A stretch of DNA of 64,000 nt, taken from Rhodobacteraceae bacterium HTCC2150 (GTDB taxonomy: Bacteria; Pseudomonadota; Alphaproteobacteria; Rhodobacterales; Rhodobacteraceae). The notes below the pieces were generated by a model, which was not told where the DNA came from, searched no databases, and saw only the letters and a list, made by a program, of their open reading frames with translations. Where the stretch lies: contig AAXZ01000002.1 of NCBI GenBank assembly GCA_000169395.1, positions 496,001 to 560,000 of the forward strand. The letters are read 5' to 3'. A program made the position numbers and the translations under genes. The first letter of the stretch is position 1. Every line of letters begins with the position of its first letter. This document shows positions 56,899 to 64,000 of this stretch, piece after piece.

Positions 56899-57587
56899 AC
56901 GCCCAGTTTTTGTTTAAGCGTATGCCACGCGGCTTCATTTGCCGCATCCATTTCGGCGGATTTCGACAAGAACAATGTCGCTTGGGACGCCAATATCGGA
57001 TCCCCACCCAGAATTTTCAAATGGTTCGCCACCAAGGTTGCGCCTGTTGATGTGATGTCAGCAATGGCTTCTGCCGTCAGATTGGCAATCGCACCTTCCG
57101 TGGCGCCCTGACTGTCGACTAACTGATAATCTGCAACACCGGCATCCCGTAAATGTTGCCGCACCAAACGGTGATATTTTGTGGCAATTCGCAATCGAAA
57201 ACCGTGGCGCGCTCTGAATTGTGCTGCAACGGCATCCAAATCGTCAAGCGTTTCAACATCGGTCCAGAATTTCGGCACTGCCACGATCAAATCAGCATAC
57301 CCAAAACCCATCGGGGAAATATCGCTGACTTGGCTCGGCCAGTCGGCCAGCTTTTCGGCAACCATATCAAGGCCGGTTACACCCAAATGAATGCGCCCTG
57401 CAGCCAATTCCCGCGGAATTTCACCAGCCGAAAGCATTACCAACGAAACGCCCTCAACACCTGAAACAGTACCAGCGTATTCACGATCCGACTTGCTTTT
57501 GCGCAAAGTAACACCGCGATCCGCAAACCAATTGAAAGTTTGCTCCATCAGCCGACCTTTTGAGGGCACACCAAGTTTCAAGCTCAT
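56895..57587 (-). CDS. hisG: ATP phosphoribosyltransferase, short form
   Basis: A 230-residue short HisG (HisGS) catalysing the first step of histidine synthesis. It lacks the C-terminal regulatory domain and so depends on HisZ. GVPSKGRLMEQ is the N-terminal motif and DSQGATEGAIANLTAEAIADITSTG (in parts) the PRPP-binding region; a C-terminal part ends in KQKLGV. It overlaps hisZ by 4 bp, completing hisS-hisZ-hisG. Confidence 0.95.
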   Translation of the reverse strand: MSLKLGVPSKGRLMEQTFNWFADRGVTLRKSKSDREYAGTVSGVEGVSLVMLSAGEIPRELAAGRIHLGVTGLDMVAEKLADWPSQVSDISPMGFGYADLIVAVPKFWTDVETLDDLDAVAAQFRARHGFRLRIATKYHRLVRQHLRDAGVADYQLVDSQGATEGAIANLTAEAIADITSTGATLVANHLKILGGDPILASQATLFLSKSAEMDAANEAAWHTLKQKLGV

Positions 57588-58645
57588 ACTGTGCCTCGTA
57601 ATTCTAGTAATGCCTTGGGGCGAATGACGCCGCCAACGGCTGGGATTGATCGTCCTAGTCCCAATATACTGGTCAAAGCATCGTAGCGACCACCGGTTGC
57701 AATCGCTGTCTCAACATTATCGCTAACACCGTAAAACCCAAAAACAAAACCGTCGTAATATTCCATCGACGTGCGCCCATAACTGCCTTCAAAGTCAAGG
57801 TCGTCTACTTTTACACCTCGATTTGTAAGCGCATCCAGTCGAGCTTCGATAAGGTCAATCGCAGGCATAAGCGCTGGCATGTTTGTCGCCATCACTCGAA
57901 GTTGGCTAACCGCTTCTGGTGATTTTTCTTTAAGCGCTAAAATTTGATCAATAACCGCGACGTCCTCACCTTTTATGGAGGGTGCGGTAACTTCCTCTTC
58001 CAACGTTTTCAAACGCTCCATTACTTCGGATACGTCACGTACACCGATAGCAGGGTAATTCGCTGGCATGCCAGCCTTGGGACGTTCTATCGTTGCACTA
58101 GAAAAACGTTTCATCAATTTCATAAACTTGGCTGGACGCCAAATATGACGCATCAATGCGGCACGGCGTTTATCGCTTGTATCTAGCGCGTTTACCGCCG
58201 CCATCAGCACACCTATATCACCGGTCGCCGCACGTACTGGCACATTGGTTAACAATTCAGAAATTCGCGCAAAAACCTCGGCGTCCACCGCGACGGGATC
58301 GTTCCGATCAAAAACTTCATAACCAGCTTGCCAAGTTTCCGCCGCCTGTGAGGCGCCGTTTTCTGCCGCCCGAAAAACCGCACCGGCATAAGTATAACGC
58401 GCAGGCTCCTGACCTTCAGCCATATGCGCCTGAACGACTGGGACCGTGAAATCGGGGCGTAGTAAGTGTTCACCACGAAATGGATCATGCGTAACATAAG
58501 CACGCCCACGAATATCTTCGCCATACAGGTCAAGAAAAGTTTCGGCAGGCTGCAATATTTCCGCTTCTACACGAACAGCCCCAGCCGCCATAAATTCCGA
58601 CAAAAGGCGATCCGCTTCTTGTCGCACTTCAGCCGCGGTGATCAT
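57584..58645 (-). CDS. hisZ: ATP phosphoribosyltransferase regulatory subunit HisZ
   Basis: A 353-residue paralogue of histidyl-tRNA synthetase without aminoacylation activity that forms the HisG-HisZ complex and mediates histidine feedback. It has the class II core, with motif 2-like FRAAENG and [13 protein letters not shown], but lacks the anticodon-binding domain. It overlaps hisS by 4 bp and hisG by 4 bp. Confidence 0.93.
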   Translation of the reverse strand: MITAAEVRQEADRLLSEFMAAGAVRVEAEILQPAETFLDLYGEDIRGRAYVTHDPFRGEHLLRPDFTVPVVQAHMAEGQEPARYTYAGAVFRAAENGASQAAETWQAGYEVFDRNDPVAVDAEVFARISELLTNVPVRAATGDIGVLMAAVNALDTSDKRRAALMRHIWRPAKFMKLMKRFSSATIERPKAGMPANYPAIGVRDVSEVMERLKTLEEEVTAPSIKGEDVAVIDQILALKEKSPEAVSQLRVMATNMPALMPAIDLIEARLDALTNRGVKVDDLDFEGSYGRTSMEYYDGFVFGFYGVSDNVETAIATGGRYDALTSILGLGRSIPAVGGVIRPKALLELRGTV

Positions 58646-60135
58646 GACTGGCTGCCCAACATCGCGCGCACCTCAGCGACCAGATCAGCACGAGAAATTT
58701 CGCGTTGAGCAGGTTGAGACTTCCATTCCTCAAGGCTGGCATTTTCAGCGATTTTTGCCCCCAAAACCAAGTCTTTTATTTGAACCACACCGCGTTCATG
58801 TTCATCGCCACCCTGAATAATGGCAACAGGAGAACAGCGTTTATCGGCATATTTCAACTGGTTACCAAAGTTTTTAGGATTGCCTAGATAAACCTCGGCG
58901 CGAATACCTGCTTGGCGCAACTCCGCAACCATCGCTTGATAATCGCCCATGCGATCGCGATCCATGACCGTAACAACGACTGGACCTGCCGTTTCTGCCG
59001 CGCCGCGCCCTTTTGCACGCAACGCTGCAAGTAAACGATCAACACCAATAGAAACACCCGTTGCAGGCACGGCCTGTCCAGTGAAGCGTTTCACCAGATC
59101 GTCATATCGACCACCACCGGCGACAGACCCAAACTGACGTTTCCGTCCCTTTTCGTCCAAGATTTCAAAGGTCAATTCTGCCTCATAGACAGGCCCTGTG
59201 TAATAACCCAGTCCACGGACAACGGATGGATCAATTTCGATACGATCAGGCCCGTAGCCTTGCACATTCAGTAAATTGGCGATGGTTTCAAGTTCGGCAA
59301 CACCCTCGGCGCCCACTTTGGATCCTTCAACAAGTTCAGCCAATCGGGCCACCGTCACCGCGCCATTTTCACGCTTTGCTGACATAAAGCCCATAACCAC
59401 TTCTGCTTGTGCATCAGACAAACCAGCACCATCCGTAAAATCACCACTGTCGTCCTTGCGGCCCGCACCCAACAACGCACGAACACCATCCACACCCAAA
59501 CGATCCAACTTGTCGATGGCACGCAAAACGATGCCTCGCTCATGGGCGAATTTATCAGGATCGCTTGGATCTAGAACACCCGCGACCTCCATCACGCCAT
59601 TTAAAACCTTACGGTTATTGATGCGCACAACATAATCGCCCCGTGGAATACCCACAGCCTCAAGTGTGTCGCTGAGCATTGCACAAATCTCAGCATCAGC
59701 CGCAACGCTTGGTGCCCCTACAGTATCCGCATCACATTGATAAAACTGGCGGAAACGGCCCGGGCCGGGTTTTTCATTGCGCCAAACTGGCCCCATGGCA
59801 TATCTGCGGTATGGCGTTGGCAATTCATTGCGGTTTTGCGCATAAACACGCGCTAAGGGTGCGGTAAGGTCATAGCGAAGCGCAACCCAATCCTCGTCTT
59901 CTTCTTGCCACGCGAACACGCCTTCGTTGGGGCGATCAACATCTGGCAAAAATTTACCCAGCGCTTCGACGGTTTCCACAGCTGACGTTTCAAGCGCCTC
60001 AAAACCGTACAATTGATAAACCGCACCGATTTGATCCAACATCGCCTTACGCTCGGCAACTTCTGCGCCAAAATAATCGCGAAAACCTTTGGGTGTTTCC
60101 GCCTTAGGGCGAGGTGTTTTTTTAACTTTAGCCAT
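58642..60135 (-). CDS. hisS: Histidyl-tRNA synthetase
   Basis: A 497-residue class II aminoacyl-tRNA synthetase. The ATG at 60135 begins [11 protein letters not shown], the usual Rhodobacterales start; a longer frame start at 60231 is rejected. Motif 1 is near [15 protein letters not shown], motif 2 in [19 protein letters not shown], the histidine motifs in [14 protein letters not shown], and motif 3 in [15 protein letters not shown]; the anticodon-binding domain follows. It leads the hisS-hisZ-hisG operon with overlapping stops and starts. Confidence 0.97.
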   Translation of the reverse strand: MAKVKKTPRPKAETPKGFRDYFGAEVAERKAMLDQIGAVYQLYGFEALETSAVETVEALGKFLPDVDRPNEGVFAWQEEDEDWVALRYDLTAPLARVYAQNRNELPTPYRRYAMGPVWRNEKPGPGRFRQFYQCDADTVGAPSVAADAEICAMLSDTLEAVGIPRGDYVVRINNRKVLNGVMEVAGVLDPSDPDKFAHERGIVLRAIDKLDRLGVDGVRALLGAGRKDDSGDFTDGAGLSDAQAEVVMGFMSAKRENGAVTVARLAELVEGSKVGAEGVAELETIANLLNVQGYGPDRIEIDPSVVRGLGYYTGPVYEAELTFEILDEKGRKRQFGSVAGGGRYDDLVKRFTGQAVPATGVSIGVDRLLAALRAKGRGAAETAGPVVVTVMDRDRMGDYQAMVAELRQAGIRAEVYLGNPKNFGNQLKYADKRCSPVAIIQGGDEHERGVVQIKDLVLGAKIAENASLEEWKSQPAQREISRADLVAEVRAMLGSQS

Positions 60136-60259
60136 GATGAAGCGCGTCCTGATTGTATTTCCTTGCCCGCCATTTACAGGGGCTAGACGAAGGGGGCAAG
60201 GCGGGCGCATAAAGGGGATGAAAATTCCCACCTATTTTGCCCCGAAAGTCTGGCCAAAA

Positions 60260-60463
60260 ATGAGCGACACGACCCATCTTGAAGAAAAAATTGCACAATT
60301 GGAAAAGGCCGTGGATGACATCAGTTCAATCGTGGCCGAACAACACAAAGAATTGTCACTGATGGTCAACCGCGTTCGCATGTTGACAGAACGCGAAGCC
60401 CAGCGCGAGGCTGACGGATCAGGTGGCGTTGTAATCGGCGACGAGCGCCCCCCACATTATTGA
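60260..60463 (+). CDS. slyX: SlyX family protein
   Basis: A 67-residue coiled-coil protein beginning MSDTTHLEEKIAQLEK at the ATG at 60260; a longer frame running back to 60089 is not part of the family. The short length, coiled coil and terminal PPHY match SlyX. The function is not established. It lies 124 bp from divergent hisS, and the TauD-type gene starts 5 bases after its stop. Confidence 0.85.
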   Translation: MSDTTHLEEKIAQLEKAVDDISSIVAEQHKELSLMVNRVRMLTEREAQREADGSGGVVIGDERPPHY

Positions 60464-60468
60464 GAATA

Positions 60469-61524
60469 ATGAGCATTCTTTCCCAGATTCCCGAAAAATT
60501 CGATGGTCCTGCTTCTTGGTTGGGTCCTGAAATGGCGGCGCACCCGGAACGTTGGATGCGCCAGCTCACAGATCATGAAATTGCAGAATTGGAACTGGCC
60601 GCTGAAACTTATCTCGCCACCGGTGCTGACATTGGCGAGATCACAAAGGCCGACTTCGATCTGCCGACACTTGCTTCAAAACTTGTGGATTTGCGCCAAC
60701 ATTTGATTCACGGCAATGGCGTGATGGTTTTGCGTGGGTTGCCCTTGTTGAATTATAACCAAGCAACATCGGCCGCCATTTTTTGTGGTGTTGGCGCACA
60801 CTTGGGACGCGCTGTTTCTCAAAATGCTGCTGGGCATATTTTAGGTCATGTTCGTGATATCGGGGCGAGTTCTAAGGATACGAATTCCCGTATTTATCAA
60901 ACTTCCGAACGGCAAAGTTTTCACACAGACAGCGCCGATTTGGTGGGTTTACTGTGTTTGCAACCTTCGAAAGAAGGCGGGCAATCTTTGCTGGTTTCTG
61001 CGATTTCAATTTATAATAAAATGCGTGCTGAATGCCCGGAATTGCTTGCCCTTTTGTTTGACCCGATTGCGACTGATCGCCGAGGCGAAATTCCTGAAGG
61101 CGCCAAACCATTCATGGAAATCCCACCATTGTCTTGGCACGAGGGTCATCTGTCGGTTTTTTATCAACGTCAATACATCGACAGCGCGCAACGATTTGAA
61201 GATGCAACGCGACTAACGCCAGAACACATTGCCGCGCTTGATATGTTTGATAAATGCGCCAATGATCCAATGCTCAACTTCGGGATGCAGCTTGAACAAG
61301 GTGACATGCAGTTCGTTTATAATCATAACCAATTGCATGACCGCACAGGGTTCATTGATTGGCCTGATCCCAAAAAACGCCGGCATCTGTTTCGACTTTG
61401 GCTTTCATTGCCAAACGACCGTACCCTGCCCGAAACGTTTAAACAGCGTTATGGTAGTATCGAAATTGGCCATCGTGGTGGTATCATAACCAAAAACACT
61501 AAACTGCACGCACCGCTAGATTAA
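60469..61524 (+). CDS. TauD/TfdA-family Fe(II)/2-oxoglutarate dioxygenase
   Basis: A 351-residue protein starting at the ATG at 60469 (a TTG 9 bases earlier overlaps the slyX stop). The metal facial triad is H and D in SFHTDSADL and the distal His in the NHNQLHDR segment, and the RHLFRLWLS stretch near the C-terminus supplies the 2-oxoglutarate-binding Arg. The substrate is unknown; many relatives act on organosulfur, betaine or amino acids. No obvious transporter or regulator is adjacent. Confidence 0.82.
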   Translation: MSILSQIPEKFDGPASWLGPEMAAHPERWMRQLTDHEIAELELAAETYLATGADIGEITKADFDLPTLASKLVDLRQHLIHGNGVMVLRGLPLLNYNQATSAAIFCGVGAHLGRAVSQNAAGHILGHVRDIGASSKDTNSRIYQTSERQSFHTDSADLVGLLCLQPSKEGGQSLLVSAISIYNKMRAECPELLALLFDPIATDRRGEIPEGAKPFMEIPPLSWHEGHLSVFYQRQYIDSAQRFEDATRLTPEHIAALDMFDKCANDPMLNFGMQLEQGDMQFVYNHNQLHDRTGFIDWPDPKKRRHLFRLWLSLPNDRTLPETFKQRYGSIEIGHRGGIITKNTKLHAPLD

Positions 61525-61539
61525 GCGCGACACTTTTTG

Positions 61540-63999
61540 TCAAATTTCTTCAATTGTGGAAACACCAGAAATCGCTTTGATCGCCCCTTTGACGACGGGC
61601 GTTACGGGGAATTCAGCCCCCAAAGACATCTCGACCTCACCAGGAAGATCAGGATGCAACAAACATAAATGAATCGGCCCCCGCCCCCCCATGCTGCTTT
61701 CTTTTTTGCTGCGCTCAAGCAAACTTGCAACAGGTGCGATTGCCTCTTCGTCCTCAATAAAGATACGCAACCCAACAGGGCCTGCACGGGCAACGGCGGC
61801 ATCAATTGGGGATACACCACGGGCCAGTAATTTCAGTTGATCCGCCTCCATCGTCGCCTCTACCGTGATGATAACTTTGGCACCAACTTCAAGGAATTCA
61901 CGGGTTTTTTCCAAGGTATCCGAGAACATCGTTACCTCGTATTGTCCGGTCGTGTCGGACAATTGAACAAATGCAAAACGATTACCGCGGGCGGATTTAC
62001 GTTCTTGGCGACCAGAGATTGTCCCCGCCAGTTTGACGACAGCCGCCCCGCCAGCGACCTTTTGTGTGGCCTCGTGCAACGTCATAACGCCGGAACGTTT
62101 CAATGCCACCATGTAATCATCAAGTGGGTGACCAGAAAGATAAAACCCGATTGATGTGAATTCTTCACTTAGTCGTTCGGCAGGCAACCAATCATCACAA
62201 GGTGTTAACCGAGGTTCCGGCAAATCATCGCCCGCTTCGCCAAACAATGAAACTTGGTTAGATGCGCGTTGTTCGTGGATCGCGGCGGAATAACTGACCA
62301 AGGCGTCAAGGCTGCGAGATACCCGCGCGCGGTTGCGATCAAGTTCATCAAAAGCACCTGCGCGTGCCAACATTTCCATCGGCCGTTTCCCAACGCGTTT
62401 CAGATCAGCACGACGTGCTAAATCAAACAGCGTAACGAATGGCTTGTCTCCACGCGCACCTGTAATCAAACGCATCGCCTCAACGCCGACGTTTTTCAGC
62501 GCGCCCAGCGCGTAAACAACACGGCCCTCGGAAACAGAAAACACCGCGTCAGATCGGTTCACACAAGGTGGGATAATTTCGATACCCATACCACCACGAT
62601 CCGTGGGTTTGCGAACCTCATCCGCATAAACCGCTAGCTTGTCTGTCAAATGCAAATCGCAGTTCATTACGCCTGCCATAAATTCGACCGGATGGTTCGC
62701 CTTTAGCCAAGCTGTTTGATAACTAACAACCGCATAAGCCGCCGCGTGGGATTTGTTAAAGCCGTAGTTGGCAAACTTATCCAAAAGGTCCCAAACTTCG
62801 CGGGCCTTCTTTTCGTCCACTCCATTTTCAGAGGAACCCTTGATGAATTTGGGTTTCTCTGCATCCATCGCTTCTTGCAGCTTTTTACCCATAGCGCGAC
62901 GCAACAAATCAGCACCACCCAACGAGTAACCGGCCATTTCTTGAGCGATCTGCATCACTTGTTCCTGATAAACAATGATGCCCTGAGTTTCGTCCAAGAT
63001 GTGATCAATAGTTGGGTGCAACTTGTCACGTTCTGAAAGCCCGTTTTTCACCTCACAAAATTTTGGAATGTTTTCCATGGGGCCCGGACGATATAGAGCC
63101 ACAAGAGCAATAATATCCTCAATGCAATCCGGTTTCATCCGCCGAAGCGCATCCATCATGCCAGAGCTTTCCACTTGAAAAACGGCAATGGTTTTCGCGG
63201 CGGCATAAAGCTCATAGGACGCTTCATCATCCAACGGAATGGCATTGATATCGTTTTCAGTTCCCGCCAATGGCTCATAAAGTTGACGACCGTCAGCACC
63301 AACATGCAAGGAACGCCCTGAAGCCTTTATCAAATCGACGGCGTTTTGCACGATCGTCAGGGTTTTTAGGCCCAAAAAGTCAAACTTAACCAGTCCAGCT
63401 TGTTCCACCCATTTCATGTTGAATTGTGTGGCAGGCATGTCAGATCGTGGATCTTGATAGAGCGGCACAAGAGCATCCAAAGGACGATCCCCGATCACAA
63501 CACCCGCCGCGTGGGTTGATGCGTTTCGCAGCAATCCTTCAACCTGTTGGCCATAACGCAATAGGCGTTCAACCACCTCTTCGGCCTTAGCCTCTTCACG
63601 CAAACGGGGCTCATCTGCCAATGCTTTTTCAATCGAAACCGGTTTCACGCCTTCAACCGGGATCATTTTGGAAAGACGATCTACCTGCCCATAAGGCATT
63701 TGCAAAACACGGCCAACATCGCGCACCGCAGCTTTGGATAGCAACGCACCAAAAGTAATAATTTGCCCAACTTTATCGCGACCATATTTTTCCTGCACAT
63801 AGCGAATAACTTCTTCGCGTCGATCCATGCAAAAATCGATATCAAAGTCCGGCATTGAAACACGTTCGGGATTCAAAAATCGCTCAAACAGCAACGAATA
63901 TCGCAATGGGTCAAGATCGGTAATTGTAAGCGCATAAGCAACCAGACTACCCGCCCCAGAACCACGGCCCGGACCGACGGGAATTTCGTGATCTTTGGC
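61540..63999 (-). CDS. dnaE: DNA polymerase III subunit alpha (C-terminal part; 5' end outside window)
   Basis: About 819 residues of the replicative polymerase, open to the right edge. The polymerase active site GPGRGSGAGSLVAY and the metal Asp motif SMPDFDIDFCMD are visible just inside the window, followed by the palm and fingers region, the tandem helix-hairpin-helix, the OB domain (VVKLAGTISGRQERKS) and the C-terminal tau-binding part. The N-terminal PHP domain lies outside. It converges with the TauD-type gene, 15 bp apart. An internal ATG at 63906 is not the start. Confidence 0.97.
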   Translation of the reverse strand, partial: AKDHEIPVGPGRGSGAGSLVAYALTITDLDPLRYSLLFERFLNPERVSMPDFDIDFCMDRREEVIRYVQEKYGRDKVGQIITFGALLSKAAVRDVGRVLQMPYGQVDRLSKMIPVEGVKPVSIEKALADEPRLREEAKAEEVVERLLRYGQQVEGLLRNASTHAAGVVIGDRPLDALVPLYQDPRSDMPATQFNMKWVEQAGLVKFDFLGLKTLTIVQNAVDLIKASGRSLHVGADGRQLYEPLAGTENDINAIPLDDEASYELYAAAKTIAVFQVESSGMMDALRRMKPDCIEDIIALVALYRPGPMENIPKFCEVKNGLSERDKLHPTIDHILDETQGIIVYQEQVMQIAQEMAGYSLGGADLLRRAMGKKLQEAMDAEKPKFIKGSSENGVDEKKAREVWDLLDKFANYGFNKSHAAAYAVVSYQTAWLKANHPVEFMAGVMNCDLHLTDKLAVYADEVRKPTDRGGMGIEIIPPCVNRSDAVFSVSEGRVVYALGALKNVGVEAMRLITGARGDKPFVTLFDLARRADLKRVGKRPMEMLARAGAFDELDRNRARVSRSLDALVSYSAAIHEQRASNQVSLFGEAGDDLPEPRLTPCDDWLPAERLSEEFTSIGFYLSGHPLDDYMVALKRSGVMTLHEATQKVAGGAAVVKLAGTISGRQERKSARGNRFAFVQLSDTTGQYEVTMFSDTLEKTREFLEVGAKVIITVEATMEADQLKLLARGVSPIDAAVARAGPVGLRIFIEDEEAIAPVASLLERSKKESSMGGRGPIHLCLLHPDLPGEVEMSLGAEFPVTPVVKGAIKAISGVSTIEEI

Positions 64000-64000
64000 C

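Overview
The window looks like a chromosomal segment of an alphaproteobacterium, most likely a marine Rhodobacterales (Roseobacter group) with moderate-to-low GC. This is inferred from family content and gene order: hisS-hisZ-hisG, DUF1489, DUF2125, a tyrC-hisC pair with an extensin-like peptidase, a Hint-domain protein, a class II NrdJ, and the paaX/paaI/paaABCDE block. There are about 60 protein genes packed with very little spacing, two clear intrinsic terminators, and no tRNA, rRNA, CRISPR array, insertion sequence or prophage that I could see. No gene-free stretch exceeds 300 bases; the longest is about 295 bases at 47661-47955. The genes cut by the window edges are the nitronate monooxygenase at the left and dnaE at the right.

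Layout. 1-9.2 kb: nitronate monooxygenase, a Rieske oxygenase with a quaternary-amine-type active site, Fe-alcohol dehydrogenase, a glutamine-synthetase-like ligase, an exonuclease, a ChrR-type cupin, DDAH, a pair of secreted proteins (galactose-binding-like and YHYH) and a His-rich anchored protein. 9.3-16.2 kb: SBP56 (methanethiol-oxidase family), ferredoxin and CoA-binding protein, pobA, a formylglycine-generating enzyme, a glutathionyl-hydroquinone-reductase-like GST and a YcaQ/AlkX glycosylase. 16.2-21.3 kb: phenylacetyl-CoA epoxidase operon paaABCDE with paaX and paaI. 21.3-31.6 kb, all on the minus strand: glucokinase, MsbA-like exporter, thioesterase, homocysteine methyltransferase family protein, mutarotase, FadN-type beta-oxidation enzyme, hydrolase and MetY. 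31.7-36.7 kb: methyltransferase, gloB, clpA and an M23 peptidase.

36.8-41.0 kb holds a two-gene MotA/ExbB plus MotB/OmpA stator-like pair. Its MotB-like partner carries about 850 residues of coiled coil, including ten exactly registered 28-residue repeats. 41.1-47.7 kb is housekeeping: ChaC, DUF2125, extensin-like peptidase, tyrC, hisC, rpsD and a Hint protein.

47.9-53.4 kb is the most system-like locus. It is five tightly coupled genes: a KAS III-like ketosynthase, an OleD-like SDR, a lactonase-like metallo-hydrolase, an F390-synthetase-type adenylating enzyme and a GT1 glycosyltransferase, followed by a convergent DedA-like gene. It reads as a biosynthetic operon for a glycosylated acyl product that I cannot name. 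54-64 kb returns to core functions: nrdJ, DUF1489 with an apparent ATT start codon, hisG-hisZ-hisS, slyX, a TauD-family oxygenase and dnaE.
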